A stretch of 64,000 nucleotides of DNA, taken from the NCBI GenBank assembly GCA_028532985.1, contig JANCIK010000004.1, positions 1,178,001-1,242,000 of the forward strand, written 5' to 3'. Source of the stretch: Stropharia rugosoannulata. Its lineage: Eukaryota > Basidiomycota > Agaricomycetes > Agaricales > Strophariaceae. This document shows, piece after piece, positions 45,625-56,848 of this stretch (position 1 is its first letter; the number at the start of each line of letters is the position of its first letter). The notes under the pieces were generated by a model, which was given only the letters and a program-made list of their open reading frames with translations, did not search any database and was not told the DNA's origin. A program made the translations under genes and the position numbers.

Positions 45625-46921
45625 TTACTTCTTTCCAAAGACGATTCCAAGGACGATGGCAAGAACGACTATCACAAAGAGAACAATGAAGAAGCATATC
45701 CAGCGCTTTTTACGATATGCACGCGCTAAATGGGACTATGAGAGATGGGCTCGGTATGTGATACTGAAGTCTTACCATGGACTACTGCCTTGTCAGTGTT
45801 TTTCAATCTGGACGCGGTGTCGGTCAAAATTAAAATAGGATACAAAAATAGATGAGACTTACGCCGCCTCCGTGTCTCCGGTCACCACAATGGCCGTCTT
45901 TTCTACATTGTCAATGACTGCGTCCTGCTGTTCTACGAGGATGGCCATCTAACATAGAGAGATAAATATTGAGTCAACGAGATGAATGAGTAACATACTT
46001 CTGAGAAAAGCTGTGCCAACTCCGCCAGTGTTGCTTCCACTTTCTGAATTTCTTGTTGACGTTCCTGTACTTCTCTGTAGGCTGCCCTAGACTCTCCATA
46101 ACGGGTGGAAGTAGTCAACTGTTGTACCATTAGTACAGAAATCATAAAATAATCAATGTACACACCGCCTGAGCAAATATTTGCTGACCGCCGCCATCTA
46201 TAGCAGCAGAAACTTCCTGAGGCGTAGCGTCGGGCTTGACTAAGAGTAACTTGAGAAAAGAGACCCTCCATGTGAAGCATTAACTCACCAATCTTTAACT
46301 GTCTTTCAACTCTTGCCTTGGACTTGGCTCTGCCCTCTTGTTCTTCTCTTTGATAATCCTGTATAGCCTCTAAGAATTTCGTGCGCAGTAGGTTGATCTA
46401 GTTTGGGAGATTAATTTGCGTAGAAGGTTTACACGACACTGTAAACTGACTCGACCCGTCCGCAGCTGAACTTCGCTTCTAATAGGCACTGCTTCCATCC
46501 GTTGAATGCGCCCTTTGAGGGACTGCATTAAGGTCCGGGTTTCATTTGTAAGGGCGTCAATCGTCGTAATAGCCTCAGCAGAGTCATCTATGGCACCAAG
46601 GGTCTGAAGGCGCAGTGTTGCTATACGCGCAACATTATTCTTCATATGCTGGATGCCCTCTTGAATTGATGAATCCTACACGTTTATGAAGCCATGTGTG
46701 TGAATGTAACATGAACACGGAACCCACCTCTGCCAAAAACGCTGGTAGGTCCGACAAATCTCCAGTAGGTCCGGTGGGGCTTGTAGGGGTAGCGCCCTGA
46801 CTGAGGTTCGAAAGTTCGACATGTTGTCCACGTTGTGCCTGCGAAACAGTGAGAAAAAGGATATGAATGGGATTTTGGTAGACCGCACCCTTGAGGCAGC
46901 CAGTCTATCCCTGTAAGCCAT
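45625..46921 (-). CDS. SSO1: Plasma-membrane Qa-SNARE, syntaxin Sso type
   Basis: t-SNARE for exocytic vesicle fusion with Sec9 and Snc. ATG 46921: MAYRDRLAASR, then AQRGQHVELSNLSQG after an intron. Habc region: IQEGIQHMKNNVARIATLRL, DALTNETRTLMQSLKGRIQR and LLRTKFLEAIQDYQREEQEG, then KSKARVERQLKIVKPDATPQ with EVSAAIDGG and IFAQALTTSTRYGESRAAYR. The SNARE helix is VQERQQEIQKVEATLAELAQ, LFSEMAILVEQQDAVIDNVE with the zero-layer Gln in VEQQDAV. The C-terminal anchor begins KKRWICFFIVLFVIVV and ends VLGIVFGKK. Seven or so exons, one of them a short one joining at about 45949. Head to head with the DUF6699 gene. Confidence 0.9.
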
Positions 46922-47385
46922 GTCAAATTAATTTAGAAAGGTAGCTTGCAGATGAGTGGAAAAGGAGTGGGGTGGTGGGCCAGGTAGGAGCGTTGAGCGT
47001 TCCAGAGAGGTCGCACCACACGCAGTACGTCGGGTACGCAGTGCCAAACAGACCGGCAGGGCGTGGGAATGTTGGATGGACTGATCTGTGAATTGACGCC
47101 CGCTGATTCATCTCTCATCACTTGCTATCACCCCACTCCGCCTCAAGTCATCCATCCCGGCTTCTTCAAGTAATTTGTCGCACAGCCTATGCGCTTGCTT
47201 TGCTAGATGCTCCGTTCCTGGCTCCCTCTATAGTTTCTCAAGCGCTTAATTGAGGCTGTATCCTTTACGCTTTTCCAAACCTTAGTACTAGGTAGCGCCT
47301 CCCTCGGCGGAACATAATCACCGGCACACCTTTGTATAAAATATAAGAAAGGCCCTCTGTTCATTTCACTCTTCTTGCACCCATA
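46922..47385. other. Intergenic, divergent promoter region
   Basis: 464 bp between the syntaxin and DUF6699 genes. Apart from the TATA box nothing is called; two overlapping open frames of 62 codons look non-coding. Confidence 0.5.
47335..47343 (+). promoter_or_regulatory. TATA box of the DUF6699 gene
   Basis: TATAAAATA about 43-51 bp before the ATG at 47386, followed by a CT-rich leader. A strong TATA box suggests regulated expression (inference). Confidence 0.6.
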
Positions 47386-48363
47386 ATGTCAGACCCATAC
47401 GTCTATACACCTAGAGTTACCTATCACAATAGCCCTTACCTCGCGCCTTTCTACGCCCAAGCAAATTCACCATTTATACCCAATCTCTCTCTTGGTGGAT
47501 CTCCGTTCAGTCCTAGTGTCTCTCTTCCAACTGCTGAGCCAGTAGCGGAGCCTCGTTCTCCGTTCATCCCTTTCCCCACTAGCTCAGTATTAGACGATGA
47601 AGAATATACAGAACCTCATATTAGGCCGCGAAGGACGTCCTGGAACACAGGTGTAGTACCAGAGCAGGTTCCCAGCAGTCCGTGGGTTGGAAACCGCCGG
47701 CCACAACGACAAAGAAGTAGATCTGCTGGCTATTTTGAACAACCACAGATCGTCAACATTAATAACGGATACTGGGTGTCCCCTGCGCCTGGATCACCTT
47801 ATCCAGTGTATAGCCAGTTACCACAATACCCACCACCAGCACCCCAAATTGCTCTACACCCATTGTTGGATGGACAGTTGTCTCGCGGCGATATCTACTT
47901 CGATCTCTTGTCTCCCACTTTCTCTCAAATGCGACGTCTTTCAAACAATCAATTCAGGCTCCTGACCCCCGAGGAGCTCAGTCAACCTGCGACACAGCCA
48001 GCCATTTCGGACATGCAGATGGTCTCCCAGTTCATTCCTATGTGGCCAATTGACCTCATCTACGATACACTGAACAGATATAGTGCTGTTGCGCCACCAC
48101 TTAAAGTCGGTGACGTACTCACCGCTATCCACCGATCACTGCACATGCGCATCTCCCAAAGCCACTGGGCTCAACTGTCACCCGAGGAGGTACACGCCGT
48201 TAGCGTTGCATATACCGCCAGATGCAGACTAATGGGTCCGATGGAACTGTCGATGAGGAACGATGGAGTCAAGAGAATTGACTTTTTCCAAGGCAAACGT
48301 TGGTTCAGAGGCCTTACAAGAACTGCTGATGCCAAAGCTTTCCACTTCCATCTATCAGAGTGA
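47386..48363 (+). CDS. DUF6699-type protein, basidiomycete
   Basis: Single exon of 325 residues, MSDPYVYTPRVTYHNSPYLA to FHFHLSE. The first half is disordered and rich in Pro, Ser and Tyr with repeated SPFIP-type motifs (NSPFIPN, RSPFIPF) and an acidic-basic centre (RPRRTSWN). The second half is an ordered domain: IALHPLLDGQLSRGDIYFDL, LLTPEELSQPATQPAISDMQ, MWPIDLIYDTLNRYSAVAPP, KVGDVLTAIHRSLHMRISQS and GVKRIDFFQGKRWFRGL. This pattern matches, from memory, the family called DUF6699, found chiefly in Agaricomycetes and of unknown function. No membrane segment or signal peptide. The lack of introns is unusual for this window. Confidence 0.75.
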   Translation: MSDPYVYTPRVTYHNSPYLAPFYAQANSPFIPNLSLGGSPFSPSVSLPTAEPVAEPRSPFIPFPTSSVLDDEEYTEPHIRPRRTSWNTGVVPEQVPSSPWVGNRRPQRQRSRSAGYFEQPQIVNINNGYWVSPAPGSPYPVYSQLPQYPPPAPQIALHPLLDGQLSRGDIYFDLLSPTFSQMRRLSNNQFRLLTPEELSQPATQPAISDMQMVSQFIPMWPIDLIYDTLNRYSAVAPPLKVGDVLTAIHRSLHMRISQSHWAQLSPEEVHAVSVAYTARCRLMGPMELSMRNDGVKRIDFFQGKRWFRGLTRTADAKAFHFHLSE

Positions 48364-48791
48364 CAACCTTGTATAAACCCAGGAATTATTTTGTATGTAT
48401 GTATATACCCTCTTCTGCTTTCTTTTCTCAAGCTTTCTTGGGACGTAAGGGACCAACCTTGAAAAGGCGTCTGTTTTTGGTTTATTGGAGCATGTTCATC
48501 CGCCCATAGCTGTATTGTACTACTTAGCTGCTACTATTTGAACAATGAGATAGCTCGATAGTGAGCTTTAAATATTTATATAGCTGTCCTTGTTGCTTCC
48601 CCTTATCGTGGCAGTTGTGGCACTTGTTCGTGAATAGGAAGTGCGGATCAGGGGCCGACTAGCGCCGTCTGCCATTTTTCCGGCCGATCGTAATCTTATC
48701 ATCCGAGTCATGTTCTACATAATAAACTCTGCGGAAAAAGTTTGTTCTCTTTAACTTGGCCTTTACACCCTCCCAACCCCATCCTTCACCA
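48364..48791. other. Intergenic with asparagine synthetase promoter
   Basis: 428 bp. The 3' flank of the DUF6699 gene lies on the left and the asparagine synthetase promoter with CGAGTCA at 48704 on the right. No other feature seen. Confidence 0.55.
48704..48710 (-). promoter_or_regulatory. Gcn4/Cpc1-like site before asparagine synthetase
   Basis: CGAGTCA (TGACTCG on minus) 82 bp before the start codon, the same heptamer as before PRO3 and SER1. Binding is inferred. Confidence 0.45.
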
Positions 48792-51062
48792 ATGTGCGGA
48801 ATATTTGCTGTCCACGGCGTCGAGAAGCCTACCGCCGACCGTGTTCGTTTCATTGCGTGCTCAAAGAAGCAACGCCATCGCGGACCTGATTGGTCGGGAT
48901 GCTTCGTTGGTCAACAGTCTGTATTGGTCCACGAGCGCCTGGCAATTGTTGGAGTTGGTCAGTCCATTGACTCTGTTGTAGACCTGCGCTAACATCGCCT
49001 TGCAGATACCGGTGCGCAACCTTTGGTTAGCGACGATGGCAAAATTATCCTTGCCGTCAATGGTGAAATCTATAACTATATTGCTCTACGCGCCAGTGTT
49101 GGCCCCGACGTCAAATTCAAGACGCACTCCGACTGCGAAGTCATCATACCTCTGGTGCGCGTCTACATAAATGCTGAATCCTACCCCTTGCTTATCCGTC
49201 TCTCAGTACCGTAAACTTGATAAAGAGCTATGCAACTCTTTAGACGGAATGTTCTCCTTCGTTCTCCTCGACGAATCAGTTACCCCACCGCGCATCATTG
49301 CCGCGCGCGACCCTATTGGTATCACCACACTCTACCAGGGATGGAGCTCAAAGCGACCTGGCGCCGTGTTCTTCTCCTCGGAGCTTAAGACCCTGGTCGA
49401 GGAGTGCGACAAAATTATCTCCTTCCCCCCAGGACACGTATATGACAGCAAAGACAATTCTACGACACGCTACTTCAAGCCTACGTGGTGGAACGGTGAC
49501 CTGGAGGGCCCAGAAGCCACCATTCCTACTACGCCCGCTGACCTGGCACGTATCCGCGAGACTCTGGAGGAAGCCGTCCGGAAGCGCCTCATGTCCGAAG
49601 TCCCTTACGGCGTCCTTCTTAGCGGTGGGTTGGACAGCAGCTTGATTGCTGCCATTGCCGCGCGTGAGACCGAGAAGGTCGCACAAGCCCAGTACGAGAT
49701 ACGCAAAAAGAAATTGCAGGAGGCGACCAGCGGGCCATCGACGCCAACTGGCACGCTGATCAATGAAGCAGGTAAACGGATATTTATGGTCTTTCGTTTG
49801 TAGCGCGAGCTCAAGTTATCGTTATTGCAGCTACTCTTGCCGCCTGGCCCCAGCTGCACTCGTTCTCAATCGGCCTCGAGAACTCACCTGATCTGCTCGC
49901 TGCCCGAAAAGCCGCGCATTATCTTGGTACGGTGCATCACGAATATGTGTTCACCGTCCAGGAAGGACTCGACGCTATTCCGGAGGTTATCTACCACCTC
50001 GAAACCTACGACGTCACCACTGTTCGTGCAAGCACGCCCATGTACCTCCTATCGCGCAAAATTAAAGCAATGGGAGTCAAGATGGTCCTCAGTGGTGAAG
50101 GTAGTGACGAGATATTCGGAGGTAATGACTGTTTTATCTTGAGCCCCAAACCTTGTTGACTATTTCTTAGGGTATCTCTACTTCCACGCTGCCCCCAGCC
50201 CTGCCTCATTCCACCAGGAGAGTGTGCGCCGCGTGAAGAACCTGCACACTTCTGACTGCCTTCGTGCCAACAAGTCAGTTTCTCTTATTTATTGAGTCCC
50301 GCTCATCCCATTGACAAAATAAAATAGATCAACGATGGCATGGGGTCTGGAGGCCCGTGTACCGTTCCTCGATAAGGCCTTCCTCGAAGTTGCCATGAAC
50401 ATCGATCCTAAAGACAAGGAATTCAGCAAAGGCAGCAGCCAGAAGGTCGATGCTGACGGATGCCCAAAAATGGAGAAGTACATCCTTAGGAAAGCGTTCG
50501 ACTGCTCACCCGACGGCAAGGTAGGAAGTGTAACAGGTCATTTTTATAACGATGTGCTCAGTCACTTCTTTCATTTAGCCCTACCTCCCCCGATCGATTT
50601 TATGGCGCCAGAAGGAACAATTTTCGGATGGCGTGGGCTACTCTTGGATTGATGGGTAAGTTCGGCAGATCATACCCTACTAGAACTATGTTCTCATTAT
50701 TTCTCAGAATCAAAGAACATGCCGAACAAAGCGTTTCTGACGAAGACTTTGCTAAGCGCGCAGAACGCTGGTCGTTCGATGTCCCTGACACCAAGGAGGC
50801 ATACCTCATTCGGGACATCTTTGACGGTAGGCCGTTATCCGTTTGGCTTGCTACGTCATTTTACTAACTGGATGCATCCTACAGGCCTATTCCCTTCAGA
50901 AACTGCAGCCAAGACGGCCGTCCGGTGAGTACACATCTTGATCGGATCTCAAAATAGAAATTTATTGGCTATAGATGGATACCCCGGGGCGACTGGGGCT
51001 GCGCAGCTGACCCGAGTGGGCGCAGTGTCAGCATTCATAACGCGGCGTACGGAACAGATTAA
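48792..51062 (+). CDS. ASN1: Asparagine synthetase (glutamine-hydrolysing)
   Basis: Makes asparagine from aspartate, glutamine and ATP. ATG 48792: [20 protein letters not shown], with Cys2 as the amidotransferase nucleophile. The glutaminase part has [46 protein letters not shown] and [14 protein letters not shown]. The synthetase part has the PP-loop [89 protein letters not shown] and [20 protein letters not shown]. Nine or so exons; the last encodes [20 protein letters not shown] to the stop at 51062. A region rich in Glu/Lys after the PP-loop ([20 protein letters not shown]) is the usual fungal insert. About 590 residues. Confidence 0.95.
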
Positions 51063-51425
51063 TTATGTCAAATCCAAACAGAATAAACGAGTGTGATGTT
51101 AATACAAATGGGAATCTAGTTGGAAGGTCGTAAATATAGGTAAAAAGAATGCGTTGTAGTAAATAATTGCTCGGTTGAAGAATAGACGGGGCACTTCTTT
51201 TGGCTTAGGACGTCGGGCTTCTGAGTCTTTTGCGAAACAAAGAGAGAAAAAAACGATATAAAGAGCGAGTAACAACGATACCGGGCATGATCATCAATAA
51301 CAGCGTGAACGAAAGACAGAGAAACCAGGGTAATATGACGGGGTACTAGCGTAATAGGATATATATGAAAGTTGGGAGCAAACAAAACACGGCGGGCACA
51401 AACAGATCGGGGGGCGCTCGTCCGC
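51063..51425. other. Intergenic between convergent 3' ends
   Basis: About 360 bp of 3' flanks of asparagine synthetase and the RhoGEF. No gene seen. Confidence 0.55.
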
Positions 51426-54400
51426 TCAGGAACCATTGTTGAGCGAGGGGTCGTTGGCGAGCATTTGGCGGTACAGACCCACACCGGAGTCCTCCGACGG
51501 TGCAGGCGACGCGATGGGGCTTTTCGCGCCGGCGCCAATATTAGTGGGCGTCCGCGTGGCGGGGCTAGCCGCGGACATATTTCGTGTCCGTTTCGACGCG
51601 GGGGGTATAGGCGACCGCGTGCTTGTGTCCCAGGCTGGGCGGGTGATGGTTGCGCGGGCGTAGTTGGGCCCTTCGTCGGAGGGAGGCGGCCGTCGTGGCG
51701 TGGGCGTCACGCTCTGCAGGCGCCGGCTCGCGGGGCGCTGGTGAGACGACCCGTCCGACACGAGTCGCGTGCCGAACTTTGCGTTGGCGGAAGACTCGCG
51801 CCCGTACGACGCGACGGCGCCGCCGCGCCGGGTGGTGACGACTGGGCGCCCCTTCAGGACGGGCTTCTGAACGGTGACTTTGTCTGCGCCCCAGTACGAG
51901 AAGCTCATCTTACTTTTCTTGTCGGAATCGTCTGAGTCGTCACCGTTGTCCCGCTCGTCATCATCGGGAAGCGGTACAATTTTGGGCTGACTAGATAAAG
52001 CTTGCGCTCTTAATTTATCCATACTATAGGGAGAAGGTTAGAAAGGTGCTCAAGACAAAAGCGTGAAAGACCTCACTCTTCCATTGACACCACCCCTTCT
52101 CTGGGTTGCAGAACGTCCCCAATGGCCCATGTCTCAATCTTGAGAGATAAATTAATTTAGCTTAGTGTTTACAAAAAAAAGATAGCTTTGATCTTTTACC
52201 TTTATAAATTTGTACATATTCCGTGGTTTTGTGGACGAGTTTCGACGACCAGTGGTTGCGTACTTCGTCTTCCCCTGAAGTTCCGGTAACGAGTTGGTGC
52301 GGGAATTGGTAGAAGCCACCAATGGCAGCGACGTAGTCCCTGTTCGTTGGCACTGCAGTACAACATCGTTGAAAACAACAAACCACAGATCCTTTTTTCC
52401 GCCAACGCCGTTCGATTGCAACACATCGCTCAGGCGCTTGAACGAGGATTTTCCTCGGACGCCTTTGCCGTTTACAACAGGAGGCGGAGATGCCGGCTTT
52501 GGCGATCCTGCCCCGAGAGGACTCAGGCCCTGGCTGCATGACCGCTCTTCAATGAGGACGCGCGACGGCTTTGGCAATGCCAGTTGTCGGACTTTATCTA
52601 GGCCTTCTATGCGTGCAAACACGTCTCGCGTCTTGTCCCGCTCCTCTTTCTGTATTTTCTCATCCTCGATACTGCGCACAATATTCTCGACTTCAGCGAC
52701 CATCAGCAGTGTGCTCTCATACTCGTAGGTGCTAGGGTCGGTGTGGAATAGGAGGTTCTGGAACAGGAGGGGGTATTTGAGGAGGCGTTGGAATGGCTTG
52801 GAAAGTGTAATTGCTAGGCCCGTCTCGCCCTTGTCCGCCGCATTCTCTTCGAGCTTTTGCAGCACTTTGCAGACCTTCTGCCATTCAGCCGTATCTTGCT
52901 TCTTTGGCTTCTTGGTTGAATGGTTCGACAGCGCAGCGTCAACCTGCTCCAGAGCGCGTTCCAGATGCAGGACATATGTAGCATAGCCATGGAAAATGTC
53001 GGACTAAAAATGACATATTAGACACATATGCGCCTTTGAAAGGCGCCGGACTTACGTTGGACACAAAGACATCAGCGAGCGAACGGACAAGGGGAAACTG
53101 GTCATCATATCGCTTTTTCAGCGCGTCTGATAACCGCCTATGGCCATCGAACACCCCACTGTCAATGACTTCCAGACAAATCCGAAGATCCTCTGGTAAC
53201 TGATGCGGCGCGATGGCATTACCAAGAATGCCTTCCGCCGTCGTCTGGCTCTTTCGGAGTTTCCTTAACATACCCTTATTTGGCGACTCGGCCTGGCCTT
53301 GACTTTGATTGCGACGTCGGTCACGGTCACGATCCTGTTCCTGTTCAATTACAGACTGACGCCCCAAAGAATGCGTAGACGCAGAAGGTTGGTTCCGAGG
53401 GGCAACAGGGAGAGAATGGTGAGAACGAGATGGGAAGGGTACCGAAGTACCACTTACGCGACCCGTTGAGCGTGTTGGCTGAAGGCGGTAGGGTGACCGC
53501 GGGTGATCATTCCTGCTCGTGCTGCTCGTGCCTGGCCTTCTCGACGCGTCGTACAAGCGGCCGGCACGGTCTTGCGATTCCTCTTCTTCGTCTGTAATAG
53601 GGGACTCACTTTCAATGTTGGTAATATCTTTCGGCCGAGGCGAGGGCGCCGTGCGAGAAGGGTTCATGGATGGAGTGGGAGACATGAATCGTGCTGCGAT
53701 AGGTGGAAGGTCATCAAGCGACTCGAAGGGTGACTCTGAACGATAATAATCGTAGTCAAGGTTGGGTGTTGAAGCTACGGAAGCGGTTGTCACGGAGTAA
53801 GGGTGCAGCAAAGGGTCAATAAACGTTTCCTTCATCTTGACGAGTTCTTGAACATATCTTGTAAAGAAAAGTCAGTGCCTCGAGGTGCCATACATCGACT
53901 GTAACCCACCTTTCTTCACTAGAAATAATTTCAAAAAGGACTTCCTGCCTCGTGCGTTCACGCGACCCAAGGTTGGAAACGAGGTCATCCTCGGTTACTT
54001 CGCTCCAGGACTGAGCAGACAATATGCGACTGCCGCTGGTGTTGTTGGACATTTGAGAATATGGGGTGCCTGAGCGAAGGGACTGGGCTGACGGTCCATC
54101 GAAAGATTTGTGGAGGTATGGCGAACCCGTCCGTGTTGTTGTAGCTTTGGCAGTAGTCGCGCCCGCAATGTCAGTCTTGGACGACGAAGCACCTATGGTA
54201 ATGGAGGATCGGGGTTCCTTGCCGTAAACTGCTTGGAAACGCGCAGCCGTTGTTTTCAACGGCATTGACGGTGGGGGGTTGGGTAGGGAGGCGGACGGGG
54301 CTGCAGGAAGGGCTCGATCGAGGTCGATGGGGGTAGGTGGTGGAGAGATGAATGCGACTTTCTTCTGGACATCGAGGGCAGCGGGTGAGGCAAAAGTACC

Positions 54401-54799
54401 AGGAGATAGCCCGTTTGCTTTGCGGGAGTTGCGGCCTGTTGACTCGGACGTGTTTGTGGACGAGTCCCTGGATGCATCGTCTGCGGGGAGCGCAGCAGCA
54501 GCCGGCTTTGGGGTTGGGGCGCTGTTGAGAGACTGGGCGTCGGCCTGGGATGAAGGAGGGGATTGGACAGGAGGGAGGGGGCGAGCGAGTTGGGAAGAGA
54601 GCTGGGAGGGAACGAGGTCAGGCAGGGGCTTGAAGGAGGCGGCCGGGGTGGTGACGGTGGATGTGGATGAGGGCCGCTGGGAGTCCTGGGGCGGCCAGGA
54701 GGGCAGAGGGGGGAATTTCTCTTTCGGGACGGTGGGGGGGTCGCGATCCTTGTCCTTTGGCCCGCTACCGAGGTGCAGACGGTGGAAAAAAGCCTTCAT
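51426..54799 (-). CDS. Rho-type guanine nucleotide exchange factor (DH domain)
   Basis: ATG 54799: MKAFFHRLHLGSGPKDKDRD, chosen because longer frames upstream run into the divergent promoter. A Pro/Ser-rich disordered region of about 300 residues precedes the DH domain, which opens RTRQEVLFEIISSEERYVQE, LVKMKETFIDPLL. A large Ser/Pro/Arg insert (about 250 residues, DITNIESESPITDEEEESQD) splits the DH helices, then LADVFVSNSDIFHGYATYVL, LQKLEENAADKGETGLAITL and the conserved core SKPFQRLLKYPLLFQNLLFH. A PH-like part follows (DLWFVVFNDVVLQCQ, MYKFIKIETWAIGD), then a basic Ser/Pro tail ending SLNNGS. About 1,050 residues. It would activate a Rho/Rac/Cdc42 GTPase for polarity or cell-wall signalling; the exact partner is unknown. 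Confidence 0.85.
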
Positions 54800-54962
54800 G
54801 GCGGGCCAGGACCGTTGCTGCGGCTGATGTTCGCGGCCTGGGAGCAGGGATGGGAGAGGGGCAGACTGTACTGGCTGGTCGACGTTGCGCGCGGACACCA
54901 CGAGGCGCAACGGAAGTTGGCATCCGCAACAGCCTGTAATCCAAACAAACCCCACCTCCAAC

Positions 54963-55811
54963 ATGACGTCTTCCCAGCCGGCACATCTCACAAAACACAT
55001 CTCCCTCCTCCTCTGTCCCTTCAATGCCTCTGCATTTACCCTCGCTCAGCACGCAGACGGCGTCTCCAATGGCACTGCTCTTTGGCTCGGCGGCCAGTGT
55101 CTTTCTATCTATCTAGCGGACACACACTCCAAATTCTCACCCACCGGCGCACCGCGTCGCCCCCGCGCCGTGGAATTAGGCAGCGGCATTGGGCTGAGTG
55201 CGTGCGTCACACATATATCTCTTTCATTCTCATTTGGCTGACCCCTGGGCAGCCTCGCTCTCTGCTCGCTGGGTTGGGATGTCCTCGCTACGGATATCCC
55301 GCATGTGATTTCGTCTGTTCTAACACAGAACATCAGCAACAACCTTTCCGCGCTCCCAACTGGTTCTGGAACCATCCAAATTCGAGAACTCGACTGGACT
55401 GTGCCTCCTGAAAACTGGAAATGGGACCATGAGCTTGCCGTTGCTAGTCATTCAGATCTCTCCTCCGCGGCGCACTCCTCTGATTTGCTGCAGCCTCCGT
55501 TCGACCTGATAATATCGGCAGACACCGTCTATTCGCCAGAGCTCGTGCAACCTATGCTCCGCACTCTCTATGCACTTTCTTCTCTGTCAGCAACAAGCTC
55601 AGGAACACGCCCTCCTCACATCTTACTCTGCGTGGAACGTCGTGATTCTTCCCTGGTCGACGGGCTTCTGGCCGACGCCAAGGAAAACTGGAAGTTTTCG
55701 GTGGAAAGAATACCGCATAAAAAGCTTGTTAAAAGCATTCAAAAGGCATCGCAATGGGACAAATCAGATTGGGAAGGTATCGAGTTGTGGAAATTCAGGG
55801 CCAATCTCTAG
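54963..55811 (+). CDS. Family-16 protein methyltransferase (METTL21/EFM-like)
   Basis: ATG 54963 gives MTSSQPAHLTKHISLLLCPF. The SAM-binding part reads NGTALWLGGQCLSIYLADTH, then RAVELGSGIGLSALALCSLG, WDVLATDIPHVISSVLTQNI after a 51-nt intron (donor GTGCGT after AGTGC). The post-motif II is DLIISADTVYSPELVQPMLR, and LLCVERRDSSLVDG closes the core. These are typical of seven-beta-strand family 16 lysine methyltransferases, which modify translation factors, chaperones or kinases. The Asp-x-x-x-Asp variant of the catalytic DXXY-type motif reads SADTVY. About 265 residues. Divergent from the RhoGEF, 163 bp apart. The exact substrate cannot be told from sequence. Confidence 0.85.
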
Positions 55812-56090
55812 CTGCGACGCTTAAAACTTTGATGTAGATGCTGTTGCGGCAGTGAGCCTTAACTAGTAACTCTCTGATTTCATCCGTCTAACAATCTACA
55901 CTGTCTTCTCATGAGTTTTGCTCCCATCTATCGTTGATTGTAACTCAATTACTGTGTTGAATGATAGCAATGCCTTTCGATCCTATCCCAAATCGCTTCA
56001 TATATGTCATGGATCGAATTGGTTCCTACGATCCCTCGCCAATGGATTTTTCTATATGATCTTCTAATGAACTCGGGTTTTTGTAACGGG

Positions 56091-56676
56091 CTAACTTGTC
56101 ACAAGTGCCAACGTTTTATCGAATCCATGAGTTTGCTGATGTTGCTCAATATGAAGACTGCGACGTGATTTTGAGTATTAAGCTCACCAGATCTTTCCAT
56201 GTTTCGCTCTCCTCATTCTCTGTCTGGAGTTGGTATAATTGGAGGAAACCCTTAAATCTGTATAAAATATTTGTCAATGGATACCTTCGGACAATTCGTA
56301 GCACCGACGTTAAATTGTCGTCATCTGTAACATCAAAAGACTCGATAACTTCGTCCTTCGTTTCGTCAGAGAAAGGTTCTCCGTTTGTTTCCTCTGCCCA
56401 CTTTTGCAGATCATCAACAGTGAAGTAAGCGCCAGGCGGGGGCGTAAGCAAGCCATTTTGAGTATTAGACGGGTCCACTTTAGGTGTACAGTATTTTGCG
56501 AATATGTGTTTCAGACAGGCTTCAAGCTATGTTCAGATTATTTAACGTCGTCCGAAGTCGGCGAGTGAGCGATAAACACAGACGAACAGCACTGAGGGGC
56601 GCACCTGATCAGTGATGGAACCTTCTTCGTCTAAAAGTAGCGGATTGGGCGCATTTCCTAAGACCTCTTCAGGCAT
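56091..56676 (-). CDS. Small EF-hand-like protein
   Basis: ATG 56676: MPEEVLGNAPNPLLLDEEGS, then after an intron (56530-56605) LEACLKHIFAKYCTPKVDPS. Further: TVDDLQKWAEETNGEPFSDE, TKDEVIESFDVTDDDNLTFK and GFLQLYQLQTENEESETWKD, closing QHQQTHGFDKTLALVTS at 56091. The DVTDDDNLTFKGFLQLY segment has the spacing of an EF-hand loop followed by its exiting helix, and the protein resembles a class of short basidiomycete EF-hand proteins I recall but cannot name. Four exons, about 140 residues. Ca2+ binding is not proven: the loop lacks a clear Gly at position 6. Head to head with PRP28, 172 bp apart. Confidence 0.65.
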
Positions 56677-56848
56677 GATCGATAATGACTGCGCTTTGGA
56701 AACGATTTTCTATGTAGTGAACGATATCTCCGCGCGTCGAGATTGGAGTGTGCTCGAAATTATAGCATTCCCAAAAGGGAAGGCATACCGATCAATTAAC
56801 GTTGCACATGACGGAGCAAACAGTGCGCACAACTCTCTCCCTAACACT

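Noticed and set aside
54773..55411. 212-codon plus-strand frame overlapping the methyltransferase start
   Set aside because: Another frame across the spliced methyltransferase gene; the SAM motifs lie in the called frame.
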